64,000 bases of DNA from Hyphomicrobiaceae bacterium (lineage in GTDB: Bacteria; Pseudomonadota; Alphaproteobacteria; Rhizobiales; Hyphomicrobiaceae). Location of the stretch: contig JAEUMD010000025.1 of the NCBI GenBank assembly GCA_016793635.1, forward strand, positions 124,001 through 188,000, read 5' to 3'. Position numbers and translations under genes: made by a program. The first letter of the stretch is position 1, and every line of letters starts with the position of its first letter. Below, in pieces: positions 36,899-45,229 of this stretch. The notes under the pieces were generated by a model. The model did not search any database and had not been told where the DNA came from. It saw only the letters and a program-made list of their open reading frames with translations.

Positions 36899-37534
36899 AT
36901 GAACAAGACTTTGAACATCCTCGCCGCCGCCGCCACGCTGGTTCTGGCGAACGCTGCCAACGCGCCTGTCGCCGATGCCGGCGGTGTCCGCCTGCAGTTC
37001 GGCTTCCCGCTCGGCTCGTTCACGACCCGTCCGAGCGGCTACGGCGGCGGCGGATACAGCCACCATCGTGCACCGCGCTACGACGCCTACGCCGAGCATC
37101 GCCGCGCTGCCGCCCGCCGAGCTGCCATGGTGGCCGAGGCCAAGCGCGAAGCCGCTGCCAAGGCCCGCCGCGAGGCGATCGCGGAGGCCAAGCGCGACGC
37201 CCTGGCGGAGGCCCGCCGCGAGAAGCTCGCTGCCGAACGCGCCGAGGCCCGGCGTCTCGCCCGCGTCGAAGCGGACAAGGAGAAGACCACCGAGGTCGCG
37301 TCTGTCGAGACGGTGTCGCTCGCTCCCAACGCAGCGCCCGTTCCGGCCCGCCCGGACCTGGTGGAGACGTCAGTCGGGCAGCCGAAGACGACCGTGACCG
37401 AGCAGCCCGTGGCGACCGCGGAACCGGCGAAGCCGGCCAAGACAGCGAAGGCCGAGACTTCGAACCGGCCGCTCGATTGCAAGCGGTTCGTGCCGAGCGC
37501 GGGTCTCACCATCACGGTTCCCTGCGCGGAGTAA
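36899..37534 (+). CDS. Secreted Ala/Lys/Arg-rich protein of unknown function
   Basis: 211 residues. A signal peptide (LNILAAAATLVLANAANA) is followed by a Gly/Tyr/His segment (GYGGGGYSHHRAPRYDAYAE), then a highly charged helix of about 80 residues with an AEAKREA-like heptad (likely coiled coil), an Ala/Pro/Thr-rich linker, and a short conserved-looking tail DCKRFVPSAGLTITVPCAE with two Cys that could form a disulfide. Such tails occur in other Hyphomicrobiales proteins from memory. Probably periplasmic; function unknown. A GC hairpin at 37547-37580 follows. Confidence 0.75.
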   Translation: MNKTLNILAAAATLVLANAANAPVADAGGVRLQFGFPLGSFTTRPSGYGGGGYSHHRAPRYDAYAEHRRAAARRAAMVAEAKREAAAKARREAIAEAKRDALAEARREKLAAERAEARRLARVEADKEKTTEVASVETVSLAPNAAPVPARPDLVETSVGQPKTTVTEQPVATAEPAKPAKTAKAETSNRPLDCKRFVPSAGLTITVPCAE

Positions 37535-37822
37535 CAAGCGAAGGTCGCCGGCCGGAGTGGCACACGCCCCTCCGGCCGGTACCCTTTCCAGCCAGAACGT
37601 GGCTGCCGTCGGTAACGCTTACGCGCAGAATCGCCGCCGACATGCCGCGTACTTCCGTTCTGCGATTGATCTTCAAGCGTGATGCCGACATCCTGTGCCG
37701 CGTCAGTGCAACAGTGGTCGGCTGCGCAAGAGGTCGGCTCGCCAGGATTTCATCGATATGGGGCCCGCGTTGGCGGGTGTCCGCAGGGCATGTTCGCCAG
37801 CTCCGCGGCAGGAGACATCCAC

Positions 37823-39031
37823 ATGCAACTCACGCGCAGCACTTCGGGCGGCTCGGCCGCGTCAAGTCCGGCATCCGGCGCGCGCCGCAAGCTGCACATG
37901 GCGCCCAAGCTCGCCTATCGCAATCTCTTCTACGATCGCCTGAGCCTGATCGTCACGCTCACCGGCATCGTCTTCTCGGTGGTGCTCGTGGCGGTGCAGT
38001 GCGGTCTTTACATCGGTTCGGAGCGCACCATCGCCGCCGTGATCGACCAGACCGACGGCGACATCTGGATCGTACCGGTTGGCACCAAGAGCTTCGACGA
38101 CCCGTCGCTGCTCACCGGCCGCGAGCGTTTCAGCGCTTTGTCTGCGCCCGGCGTCGCGAGCGTCGAGAACATCATGGTCTCCTTCTCCTCTTGGCGGAAA
38201 CCGAAGGGCGGTGCGACGACCATCCTGCTCGTCGGCTCGGATTGGACCGGCGACGATCGCGCGCTGCGGCCTTGGAATCTGGTCGAAGGTACCCTCGAGG
38301 ATGTTCGCGCGCCCTCCGCCGTCGCCGCCGACCGGAGCTACTTCAAGGAGCTCGGCATCGACAAGATCGACGACACGGCCGAGATCAACGGCACCAAGGT
38401 GCGGGTGGCGGCGGTGACCAAGGGAATCCGCTCGTTCACGACACTCCCCTACGTGTTCACGACGCGGGAGCGGGCGCAGATGCTGATGGGCGCCTCCGCC
38501 GAGCAGTCGTCGTATACGCTGGTTCGGCTCGAACCCGGAGCCGATGCAAACAAGGTCCGCGAGGAACTCGCTCGCCGGCTGCCCGACGCGGAGGTTCTGA
38601 TGCGCGACGATTTCCGCCAGCGCAGCCTCGACTACTGGCTGTTCCAGACCGGCGCCGGCGCGGCGCTCATCGCTGGCGCTCTGCTCGGTCTCATCGTCGG
38701 CATCGTCATCGTCTCGCAGACCCTTTACTCGAGCACCAAGGATCACCTTGCTGAATTCGCCACGCTGCGCGCGCTCGGCGCGTCGGCCGGCTACATCATC
38801 CAGGTCATTCTGTTGCAGGCGGTCATCTCCGGCCTGATCGGCTACCTGGTCGGCATGCTGCTCAGCCTGCTCATACTGTGGGCCTCGCAGGACACGACGT
38901 TGAACATCGTCATGACGCCGGGCCTCGGGGTCGCGCTGTTCGGCATCACGCTCGGCATGTGCGTCATCGCCGCCATCTCGGCCATCTTCAAGGTCACTCG
39001 CATCGATCCCGCCGGAGTGTTCAGCCGATGA
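37823..39031 (+). CDS. ABC exporter permease (DevC/MacB-FtsX type)
   Basis: About 402 residues from ATG 37823, which has GGAG eight bases upstream; codons further upstream in frame add atypical residues. Topology is FtsX/MacB-like: one helix (LIVTLTGIVFSVVLVAV), a large periplasmic domain of about 200 residues, then three helices (AALIAGALLGLIVGIVIVSQ, VILLQAVISGLIGYLVGMLL and the last). ATPase and HlyD genes follow, giving the DevC-DevA-DevB set. Such exporters move glycolipids or other envelope material with TolC; no TolC gene is here. Confidence 0.87.
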   Translation: MQLTRSTSGGSAASSPASGARRKLHMAPKLAYRNLFYDRLSLIVTLTGIVFSVVLVAVQCGLYIGSERTIAAVIDQTDGDIWIVPVGTKSFDDPSLLTGRERFSALSAPGVASVENIMVSFSSWRKPKGGATTILLVGSDWTGDDRALRPWNLVEGTLEDVRAPSAVAADRSYFKELGIDKIDDTAEINGTKVRVAAVTKGIRSFTTLPYVFTTRERAQMLMGASAEQSSYTLVRLEPGADANKVREELARRLPDAEVLMRDDFRQRSLDYWLFQTGAGAALIAGALLGLIVGIVIVSQTLYSSTKDHLAEFATLRALGASAGYIIQVILLQAVISGLIGYLVGMLLSLLILWASQDTTLNIVMTPGLGVALFGITLGMCVIAAISAIFKVTRIDPAGVFSR

Positions 39032-39161
39032 GCAGTCGGGCGTATGCAACCAACACGTCCTTGCGCTCCAAGTGCCGCGAGGAACAGCCCGACACGGGCG
39101 AACGGGCGATAGCCAACTCACGCGGGTTGCTGCCGTCCACTCCGCACCAATGGAGCCAGTC

Positions 39162-39917
39162 ATGAGCAAGTCGACCAGAGATGCCGAAGGACGCGCCATC
39201 CTCGAGGCCCGGGGCATCACCAAGGTGTTCGGCTCGGGCGACATCGAGATCAAGGTTCTGAAGGGCGTCAACATGCAGCTTCGCGCCGGCGAGCTGACGC
39301 TTCTGATGGGCCCGTCGGGAAGCGGCAAGACGACGTTGCTGTCGATCCTCGGCTGCATTCTTTCGCCGACCGATGGAGAACTCGTCATCAACGGCAGCTC
39401 GACACGCGGGCTCAACGCGGAGGGACTGGCGGATCTGCGGCGCAAGCAAGTTGGCTTCGTGTTCCAGTCGTACAACCTGTTCCCGACGCTGACGGCGGTC
39501 GAAAACGTGTTGCTGGCGCTGGATGTGCGCGGCAGTGGCGCGGAGAACGCGCACGCCCAGGCCGAGGACGCATTGAAATCGGTCGGCCTCGCACACCGCA
39601 TTCACGCCTACCCGAAGAAGCTCTCGGGCGGCGAGAAGCAGCGCGTCGCCATCGCCCGCGCGCTTGCCGGTTCACCATCCGTCATTCTCGCGGACGAACC
39701 GACCGCCGCACTCGACAGTGAGAACGGCGCTGCCGTGATGGCGCTGCTTTCGGAAGTCGGGAAAGACCCGAATCGCGCCGTGCTTGCCGTCACCCACGAT
39801 CATCGCACGCTGTCCTACGCCGACCGCATCATCGTCATCGAGGATGGCCGCATCGTCGATAGTCGCCGCAACGACGGCGCCGCCAACGAAGGGAGTAAGT
39901 CGCATGCCGTCAATTGA
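39162..39917 (+). CDS. ABC exporter ATPase (DevA/MacB/LolD type)
   Basis: About 251 residues from ATG 39162 (GGAG six bases upstream; ATG 39150 possible). Walker A GPSGSGKTT, Q-loop VGFVFQSYNLFPTL, signature LSGGEKQRVAIARAL, Walker B VILADEPTAALDSENG and His switch AVTHDHRTLSYA. These match the LolD/MacB subfamily. The last 14 bases overlap the HlyD-type gene, so translation is coupled. Partner of the permease upstream. Confidence 0.93.
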   Translation: MSKSTRDAEGRAILEARGITKVFGSGDIEIKVLKGVNMQLRAGELTLLMGPSGSGKTTLLSILGCILSPTDGELVINGSSTRGLNAEGLADLRRKQVGFVFQSYNLFPTLTAVENVLLALDVRGSGAENAHAQAEDALKSVGLAHRIHAYPKKLSGGEKQRVAIARALAGSPSVILADEPTAALDSENGAAVMALLSEVGKDPNRAVLAVTHDHRTLSYADRIIVIEDGRIVDSRRNDGAANEGSKSHAVN

Positions 39918-40962
39918 GGTCCTTCGCGGGCTGCCCGGATCGCGCCGCATGGTCCGGGGTACGTGGTCGTATGGTCTCGGCGCGTTCGTGCTCGCCTTGA
40001 GCGGGATTGCATCCGTCGTCGTGCCGTCTCCTGCGGCAGCTCAGCAGCGGCAGAACTACGTCGCCGCGGCGCCGGGCAGGGTCGAGCCTATCCGCGGCGG
40101 CATCAACATCGGCGCTCCGCAAGTCGGCCGGGTCGCCGACGTGCTCGTCGGGGTCAACGACAAGGTCGAGGAAGGCGAATTGCTGATCCGTCTCGACGAC
40201 GCCGAATTCCGCGCCAAGCTTGCGGCCGCCGAAGCTGCGGCCGGCTCCGCCATGCGTGATCGCGACGCCGCCAACCTCTCCTCGTCGCGCTCGGATGTGC
40301 GCAAGGCCGAAGACGACGTGTACGATGCGGAACGTGCGATCACCGGTGCCCGCATCGATCTCGATGCCATGTTGAAAGCGCGCCGTTCGGGCGAGGCCAG
40401 CTCGCGCGATGTCGAAGATGCGCGCCGCCGCCTGACGGACGCAAACGCGCGCCTCTCTCGTGCGCGCACAGCGGTTGCGAAGGCGCAGAGCAAGTCCGGT
40501 CTCGCCGAGCCGAGTCGTTTCGAATCGGGTCTCAGCGCCGCGCGGGCCGAGGTCGCCATCGCCGATGCCCTGCTCGACAAGACACGCATCCGCGCTCCGA
40601 AGCTCGGCACAGTGCTCGAGATTCATCCGAAGGTCGGCGAGATCGTCGCTCCCGCACCGGAGGTGCCGATCGTCGTTACGGGGGATCTCACCAAGCTGCA
40701 GGTCAAGACCGAGGTCAGCGAGTCAGATATTTCACGCATCCGCATTGGCCAGAAGGCGTTCGTGAAGACGGGCGCGTTCCCAGGCCGCGAATTCAACGGC
40801 ACGGTGTCGGCCCTGGCGCCCACGCTCGCGGCGCCGAAGCTCGGCGCCCGCGGTCCGCGCCGGCCGACGGACGTGGACGTTCTCGAAGTGACGATCGAGA
40901 TCGACGGCGACACCCCACTGCTGCCCGGCATGCGCGTCGATGCCTTCTTCCGCGGGAGCTAG
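39904..40962 (+). CDS. HlyD/DevB-type membrane fusion protein
   Basis: 352 residues. N-terminal membrane anchor or signal (GLGAFVLALSGIASVVVP); first half of the lipoyl-like domain (PGRVEPIRGGINIGAPQVGR), a coiled-coil hairpin of about 100 residues (residues 90-200), second lipoyl half (TRIRAPKLGTVLEIHPKVGE), then a beta-barrel with VKTEVSESDISRIRIGQKAF. This is the periplasmic adaptor of a tripartite exporter. Last gene of the three-gene operon; the 75-bp tandem repeats start at its stop codon. Confidence 0.92.
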   Translation: MPSIEVLRGLPGSRRMVRGTWSYGLGAFVLALSGIASVVVPSPAAAQQRQNYVAAAPGRVEPIRGGINIGAPQVGRVADVLVGVNDKVEEGELLIRLDDAEFRAKLAAAEAAAGSAMRDRDAANLSSSRSDVRKAEDDVYDAERAITGARIDLDAMLKARRSGEASSRDVEDARRRLTDANARLSRARTAVAKAQSKSGLAEPSRFESGLSAARAEVAIADALLDKTRIRAPKLGTVLEIHPKVGEIVAPAPEVPIVVTGDLTKLQVKTEVSESDISRIRIGQKAFVKTGAFPGREFNGTVSALAPTLAAPKLGARGPRRPTDVDVLEVTIEIDGDTPLLPGMRVDAFFRGS

Positions 40963-41187
40963 GGTGCGATCGGTCGAGATGCGAGCGCGTAGTGCTCTTA
41001 TCGAGAGCGTGAATCGCACCCTGTGGATGTGACCGAAGGTGCGATCGGTCGAGATGCGGGCGCGTAGTGCTCTCATCGAGAGCGTGAAACGCTCCCTGCG
41101 ATCGTGAGAGAAGGTGCGATCGGTCGAGATGCGGGCGCGTAGTGCTCTCATCGAGAGCGTGAAACGCTCCCTGCGATCGTGAGAGAA
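40963..41187. repeat. Three tandem 75-bp repeats
   Basis: Units at 40963, 41038 and 41113, each 75 bp; units 2 and 3 are identical and unit 1 differs at about ten positions. A truncated fourth start (GGTGCG) lies at 41188. Each complete unit can form GCTCTC-ATC-GAGAGC or the overlapping GAGCGT-GAA-ACGCTC, which share bases and exclude each other. The region is outside genes. Confidence 0.95.
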
Positions 41188-41228
41188 GGTGCGCGGTCCC
41201 TTCCAACGGCCGCAATCGCATCCGCACA

Positions 41229-41272
41229 AAAAGCAACGTCCCGACGCTGGGGGGAGGCGCCGGGACGTTTCC
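41229..41272 (-). terminator. Terminator of the CX4C-protein gene
   Basis: On the minus strand AACGTCCCGGCGC and GCGTCGGGACGTT pair (one G-U), then GCTTTTTG. The G-U pair forms only on this strand, supporting minus-strand use. Confidence 0.8.
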
Positions 41273-41304
41273 GCATGCAGGGGGGCAGGGCAGGCGGGGC
41301 AAAC

Positions 41305-41910
41305 TCAGTGGCGGGTCGAGGCGATCGGTGGCGTCTGCTCTGCGGCTTGCAGGGCGGCGACGGCGGTTTCGAGCGCCGCCGAAATAGCTTCCACGGGAGC
41401 AGGGATCTGGCCGGTCGCCGCGGGTGCGCCCTTGCGCCAGAAGAGCTCGAACGCACGGGAGACCCCGGCGGCGGTCTCGCGGCAGCCGATGCCGTAGCAC
41501 TCGTAGGCATCGCGCTTGGCAGGCTCGCGGCGCATGCAGTCACCGATCCAGCAGGTTTCGTCTCCGAGCCAAAGCTGTTCGTGGGCATCGAGCAGGCGGA
41601 CATCGCGGGCCGCGCGGCATTCCGTCAAAGCGTTGAGCTCATCCGGCCAGGCGGGCGAACGCTCAGCGCCCGGCAGTGCGATAACGGCGCAGATGCGAAT
41701 GTTGGCAGCAGCGAGGTCGTGACTCAGCGCGGCGAGAGCGCGCACGACGGGGCTCTCGTGTGAGCGCACGACGAGGCGATAGGCGTAGGATTTTCCACCC
41801 GGGGCCACGGTGGCGATGCGGGCGATGTGCGCGGCAATGTGGTCCCTGAGCTGGGCTTCCTTCTCCTCCTTCTTGATGACGCGCATGGTCGGGGGAGTGG
41901 TGAAGCGCAT
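41305..41910 (-). CDS. Hypothetical protein with duplicated CX4C motif
   Basis: 201 residues, no signal peptide or membrane helix. A possible alpha/beta core at about 40-115 (SYAYRLVVRSHESPVVRALA, IRICAVIALPG, DVRLLDAHEQLWLGDE) precedes two similar motifs, Cys120-WIGD-Cys125-MRRE and Cys138-YGIG-Cys143-RETA, spaced as CX4C-X12-CX4C. This could bind metal or form disulfides. The C-terminal 45 residues are Ala-rich helix. A T-tailed terminator follows. No family is recognised. Its neighbour upstream on the same strand is the 943-residue membrane protein gene, 160 bp away, so an operon is possible. Confidence 0.7.
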   Translation of the reverse strand: MRFTTPPTMRVIKKEEKEAQLRDHIAAHIARIATVAPGGKSYAYRLVVRSHESPVVRALAALSHDLAAANIRICAVIALPGAERSPAWPDELNALTECRAARDVRLLDAHEQLWLGDETCWIGDCMRREPAKRDAYECYGIGCRETAAGVSRAFELFWRKGAPAATGQIPAPVEAISAALETAVAALQAAEQTPPIASTRH

Positions 41911-42074
41911 GTCGGTACCCTCATCGGCGCTCGGCTGGCCGCCGTCATGACGGCCATCGGAGCGGGTTCTCGGTTGGCGTTGATCATGCCGGTAATAGGG
42001 TTAAGCAACAGTTGAGCCGTGCACGAAATCGGGCCGGCCGGACGTGCCGGCGACGGCCCGATCTCAATCTCCTG

Positions 42075-44906
42075 TCACTCCGCGGCGGTCGGCCGGAAGC
42101 GGCGCGAGATCGCATCGATCTCGATATCGATTTCCGGCTCGTCGAAGAGGGGAATGGTGTCGTCCTCCTCGTCGCCCGGGGTTTCGTCGAGCAGTGAAAA
42201 GGTGGTGATGGGTGCCGGAATTGCTGGCACCGAGGCCGGCGCCGGCGGCGAGGTCACGTTGGAAGGAAGAGTGGCGAGATCGAATGTCGCCGGCGCGGCT
42301 GTAACCGAGCTCTGGGTTTCTGCAACGCTCGACCCGAGCCCGGCAACGGCCAGCAGCGCTGACGGCAGAGTCGCCTCGCTTGCGGGGAGTGTGAACTCGG
42401 CCGTTTCGCGACGAAGGATGACGCCGACGCGAGGTTCGGCAGTGGTACCCGCGACGGCCGGGCCGGACACCTGAGACGTCACCTGGGACGTCCCTTGCGC
42501 GGAAGTGGCGGGCGACTGGCGAACGTGGCTGATGACCAACTCGGCACGGGGCGTCTCACGCTCGGCCGGGCGCGCAGGCTCGGCTGACGGGCTGGCCGCC
42601 TCCTGAGCACGTGTTGCGGACGTCGCTACACCGGACTCGCCGTTGCCCGGAATGGCGAACAGCACGACCTCGCCGGCAGGAATGTCGTCGCCACCGGCAC
42701 GATCCGGCGTCTCGCCCGAAGCGCGGCGGCGCGGGCGCGGACGGTCCAGGATGTCATCGTGGCCGCGCAGGGTCGGCAACGTCGAGCGGTAGTCCTCCTC
42801 GGCCATCTCGCGGGCCCGCCGCGCGGCATAGGGGCCGTACTCGTCGGCGGGTGCGGTCGAGGATGAGGTTGAGGGGGGCGACGCCTCCAGAACGGGAGTG
42901 GCGGGGCCACGGACGCCGCCGGCTTCGGCGACGCGGCGCGCGAAGAAGCCACGCCGTCCCGCGGTGCCCGTCATGCTGGCGACGTTACCCAACGGCTCGG
43001 CGTTCCCGATATCGAGATCCATCGCCGGCCGAGATTCCGCGCTGGCCGTGCGGGTGTTCGGCTCCTGTGCGGGCTGGGTGTGGTCGTTGGCCGCTTCCAG
43101 CGTTGGTTCCGGCTTCACCTCGGCGTTGAACAACTGATCCTCGAGCCGGCGCTTGCGCTTCTCCGCTTCGACCCGGCGGGCCGCGCCCATCACGGCGCCG
43201 AGAATGATCTCGGACCACGCACCGTCGCGGAAGCGGTAGACGCGGAACGCTTCGGCATGGGCGAACTTACTGCCCTGCCGATGCAACTTCTTCTTGATGG
43301 ATCGTGTGGTGAGGAGCGGCGAGTAAACGCGCGTGAAGATCTTCTCCTGCTCGAAAGAGGTAAACAGGTTCGCTAGCAGGTGTGCCTCGAGCTGGAGGTC
43401 CTGGATGTCCTCGGTCGAATAGCTCTTGGTGTAGGGGCCACTCGGCTTGTACGGCGCGTCGAGCGGAACGGCGACGTAGTAGGCGCCATGGAAGTCGAAC
43501 ACGACGTGACGGAACACCTCGAAGTTCTTACGGATCTCGTCGTCGCGGTGAATGTCGTTGAAGCGCGACAGGATCTGAATGACGGGGCCGCGCTCTGCTG
43601 CGCGCATCTTCGGCACGAGGCCGTGCAGGCGATTGATCGGCCGGCTCATCGACACGAGCAGCAGGCAGAGATCGACGAAAAGTGCGATGGCCAGCGGGAT
43701 GTAGTCACGCTTGGAAAGTCCGACCGCGCCATCGGCGGAGGCGAGCGCCTTCTGCGTTGAAGGTGATGCCTCGACGGACTGAACGGCCTTCTTCTGTAAA
43801 TCGCGCAGCTCATCGGCAGACGGCGGCATCTTGAACGAGAGCATGCCGTAGAACGTCGCGGTCAGACGGCGAAAGGCCTCGATCGTCGCCTCCGAGCCCT
43901 CGACGGCCGCGATCTTCGGCTTCTCGAGCTCGGGAAGCTGATCGATGGCGCGCACGACGCCCTTCAGCGCCTGCTGCAATTGCGCGTCGGGGCAGGTGAA
44001 TGTGCCCTTCTGGCTGTCGGGGAAAACCGTGCGGTCGGCACGCTCGGCGAGGTCGGCGCGCAGTTGCTTCAACTGCGGATCCGTGCGGAAGGCGTTGAAG
44101 CCGGTGACAGTCATGTCCAGCTTGCGGCCGAGCGCGCGCATGAACTCGTTACGTGTGCCGGACTTCTCGTCGACCGTCGACTTGTCGTCGCTGGCGATCT
44201 TGCCGAGATCCACATCGAGGGCGCTGAGATCACCCTTGACCGTGCCGACGCGTGCTTTCACGAACTCGGCGGCGAAGCCAAAGCGCTGGGCATCCTCGTC
44301 GCGAAGCTTGCGGCGCGGGCCGTCGCCCGGACGGCTGTTCGGACACGAAGAGCCCTTCGTGCGCTCGAGCTCGGCTTTGGCGAGCGAGATCTGGTTCAAC
44401 TGGTCGAGCGTCGTGGAGAGCTGCGACATGCGCGTCGATGCGGCGTGCAGAGAGGCCTGCACTTGCGATACGGCCGACTCGGCCGACCGCGCGCTCTCGG
44501 AGCGGCTTTCGAGAACCTTCCAGTAGAAGCCGAAGCCGAAGCCGACCGAGATGATAGTGAGGAACGCGTAGCCGGCGATGAACGTGAGGCGCTGCAGAAA
44601 GCCGATGGGAGCGAAGATTTGATCGAGAAGCCAGATGATCATCGTCATCAGCATGGCGACAGAGAAGCCGATGATCGCCTTGTGCAGCAGCGGCAGGTCA
44701 CCCATGTTGGCCTCGATCAGCTCGAGCATACCGACATAAGTCGCGACCCACGAGAGCACGCCGAGACCGAAGACGAGAACGAGCTTCTTCCAATCGCGCC
44801 CGGGACGCTCCTCCTCGCCCCATTCGCCATCGGCGAGATCGACGTCGTAACCGCGCGCGGAAGCGCCGGCGGTGCGGGTGGTATTTGCGTCGCGCGTGAA
44901 CGCCAT
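42075..44906 (-). CDS. Large coiled-coil membrane protein of unknown function
   Basis: 943 residues. Three predicted helices at about 42-60, 77-96 and 104-128 are followed by a 270-residue hydrophilic segment with coiled coil (SAVSQVQASLHAASTRMSQL onward) and two Cys (188 and 305), a fourth helix at 402-420 (YIPLAIALFVDLCLLLVSM), a folded basic domain to about 600 (with FHGAYYVAVPLDAPYKPSGP), and a 340-residue disordered Ala/Pro/Glu tail. An even helix count puts the coiled-coil segment on one side of the membrane, probably outside, and the tail inside. The topology vaguely recalls DUF4407-type proteins, but I cannot assign a family. It is downstream of an atypical PBP on the same strand. Confidence 0.75.
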   Translation of the reverse strand: MAFTRDANTTRTAGASARGYDVDLADGEWGEEERPGRDWKKLVLVFGLGVLSWVATYVGMLELIEANMGDLPLLHKAIIGFSVAMLMTMIIWLLDQIFAPIGFLQRLTFIAGYAFLTIISVGFGFGFYWKVLESRSESARSAESAVSQVQASLHAASTRMSQLSTTLDQLNQISLAKAELERTKGSSCPNSRPGDGPRRKLRDEDAQRFGFAAEFVKARVGTVKGDLSALDVDLGKIASDDKSTVDEKSGTRNEFMRALGRKLDMTVTGFNAFRTDPQLKQLRADLAERADRTVFPDSQKGTFTCPDAQLQQALKGVVRAIDQLPELEKPKIAAVEGSEATIEAFRRLTATFYGMLSFKMPPSADELRDLQKKAVQSVEASPSTQKALASADGAVGLSKRDYIPLAIALFVDLCLLLVSMSRPINRLHGLVPKMRAAERGPVIQILSRFNDIHRDDEIRKNFEVFRHVVFDFHGAYYVAVPLDAPYKPSGPYTKSYSTEDIQDLQLEAHLLANLFTSFEQEKIFTRVYSPLLTTRSIKKKLHRQGSKFAHAEAFRVYRFRDGAWSEIILGAVMGAARRVEAEKRKRRLEDQLFNAEVKPEPTLEAANDHTQPAQEPNTRTASAESRPAMDLDIGNAEPLGNVASMTGTAGRRGFFARRVAEAGGVRGPATPVLEASPPSTSSSTAPADEYGPYAARRAREMAEEDYRSTLPTLRGHDDILDRPRPRRRASGETPDRAGGDDIPAGEVVLFAIPGNGESGVATSATRAQEAASPSAEPARPAERETPRAELVISHVRQSPATSAQGTSQVTSQVSGPAVAGTTAEPRVGVILRRETAEFTLPASEATLPSALLAVAGLGSSVAETQSSVTAAPATFDLATLPSNVTSPPAPASVPAIPAPITTFSLLDETPGDEEDDTIPLFDEPEIDIEIDAISRRFRPTAAE

Positions 44907-45229
44907 GGGACGACCTGCTTTGCTTGTGAATGCAGAGCGCGCTGATCCGTTTGCACGCCACGGCGTCTGGCCGGGGAGATACGTCCGGTGGGGCTCGCTC
45001 GTCGCTTCGACCCGACCGCAATCCGGACGGGCCCTATGTCGTCAGAGGTAGGCTCGTCTCTTGGCGGCAGTACGGCGCGTATGTGGCTCCGCGGGGCTTC
45101 AACGTGGCGGAAAGACGCGCCGTAGATGAAGGAGAGATGAACGGCGAAATGACCTCGACCAGTGCGAAGACACGCCATTCGAACGCGCGGGGCGTGCGGC
45201 GCCACTCGCGCATATAGGCGTACGCTCGT
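44907..45229. other. Intergenic region between coiled-coil protein and PBP genes
   Basis: About 320 bp, presumably the promoter region of the coiled-coil protein gene. No further feature is recognised. Confidence 0.45.

Larger units (their letters stand above)
40963..41304. other. Intergenic region HlyD gene/CX4C protein
   Basis: About 340 bp between convergent genes, made of the tandem repeats and the terminator at 41229-41272. Nothing else is seen. Confidence 0.6.
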
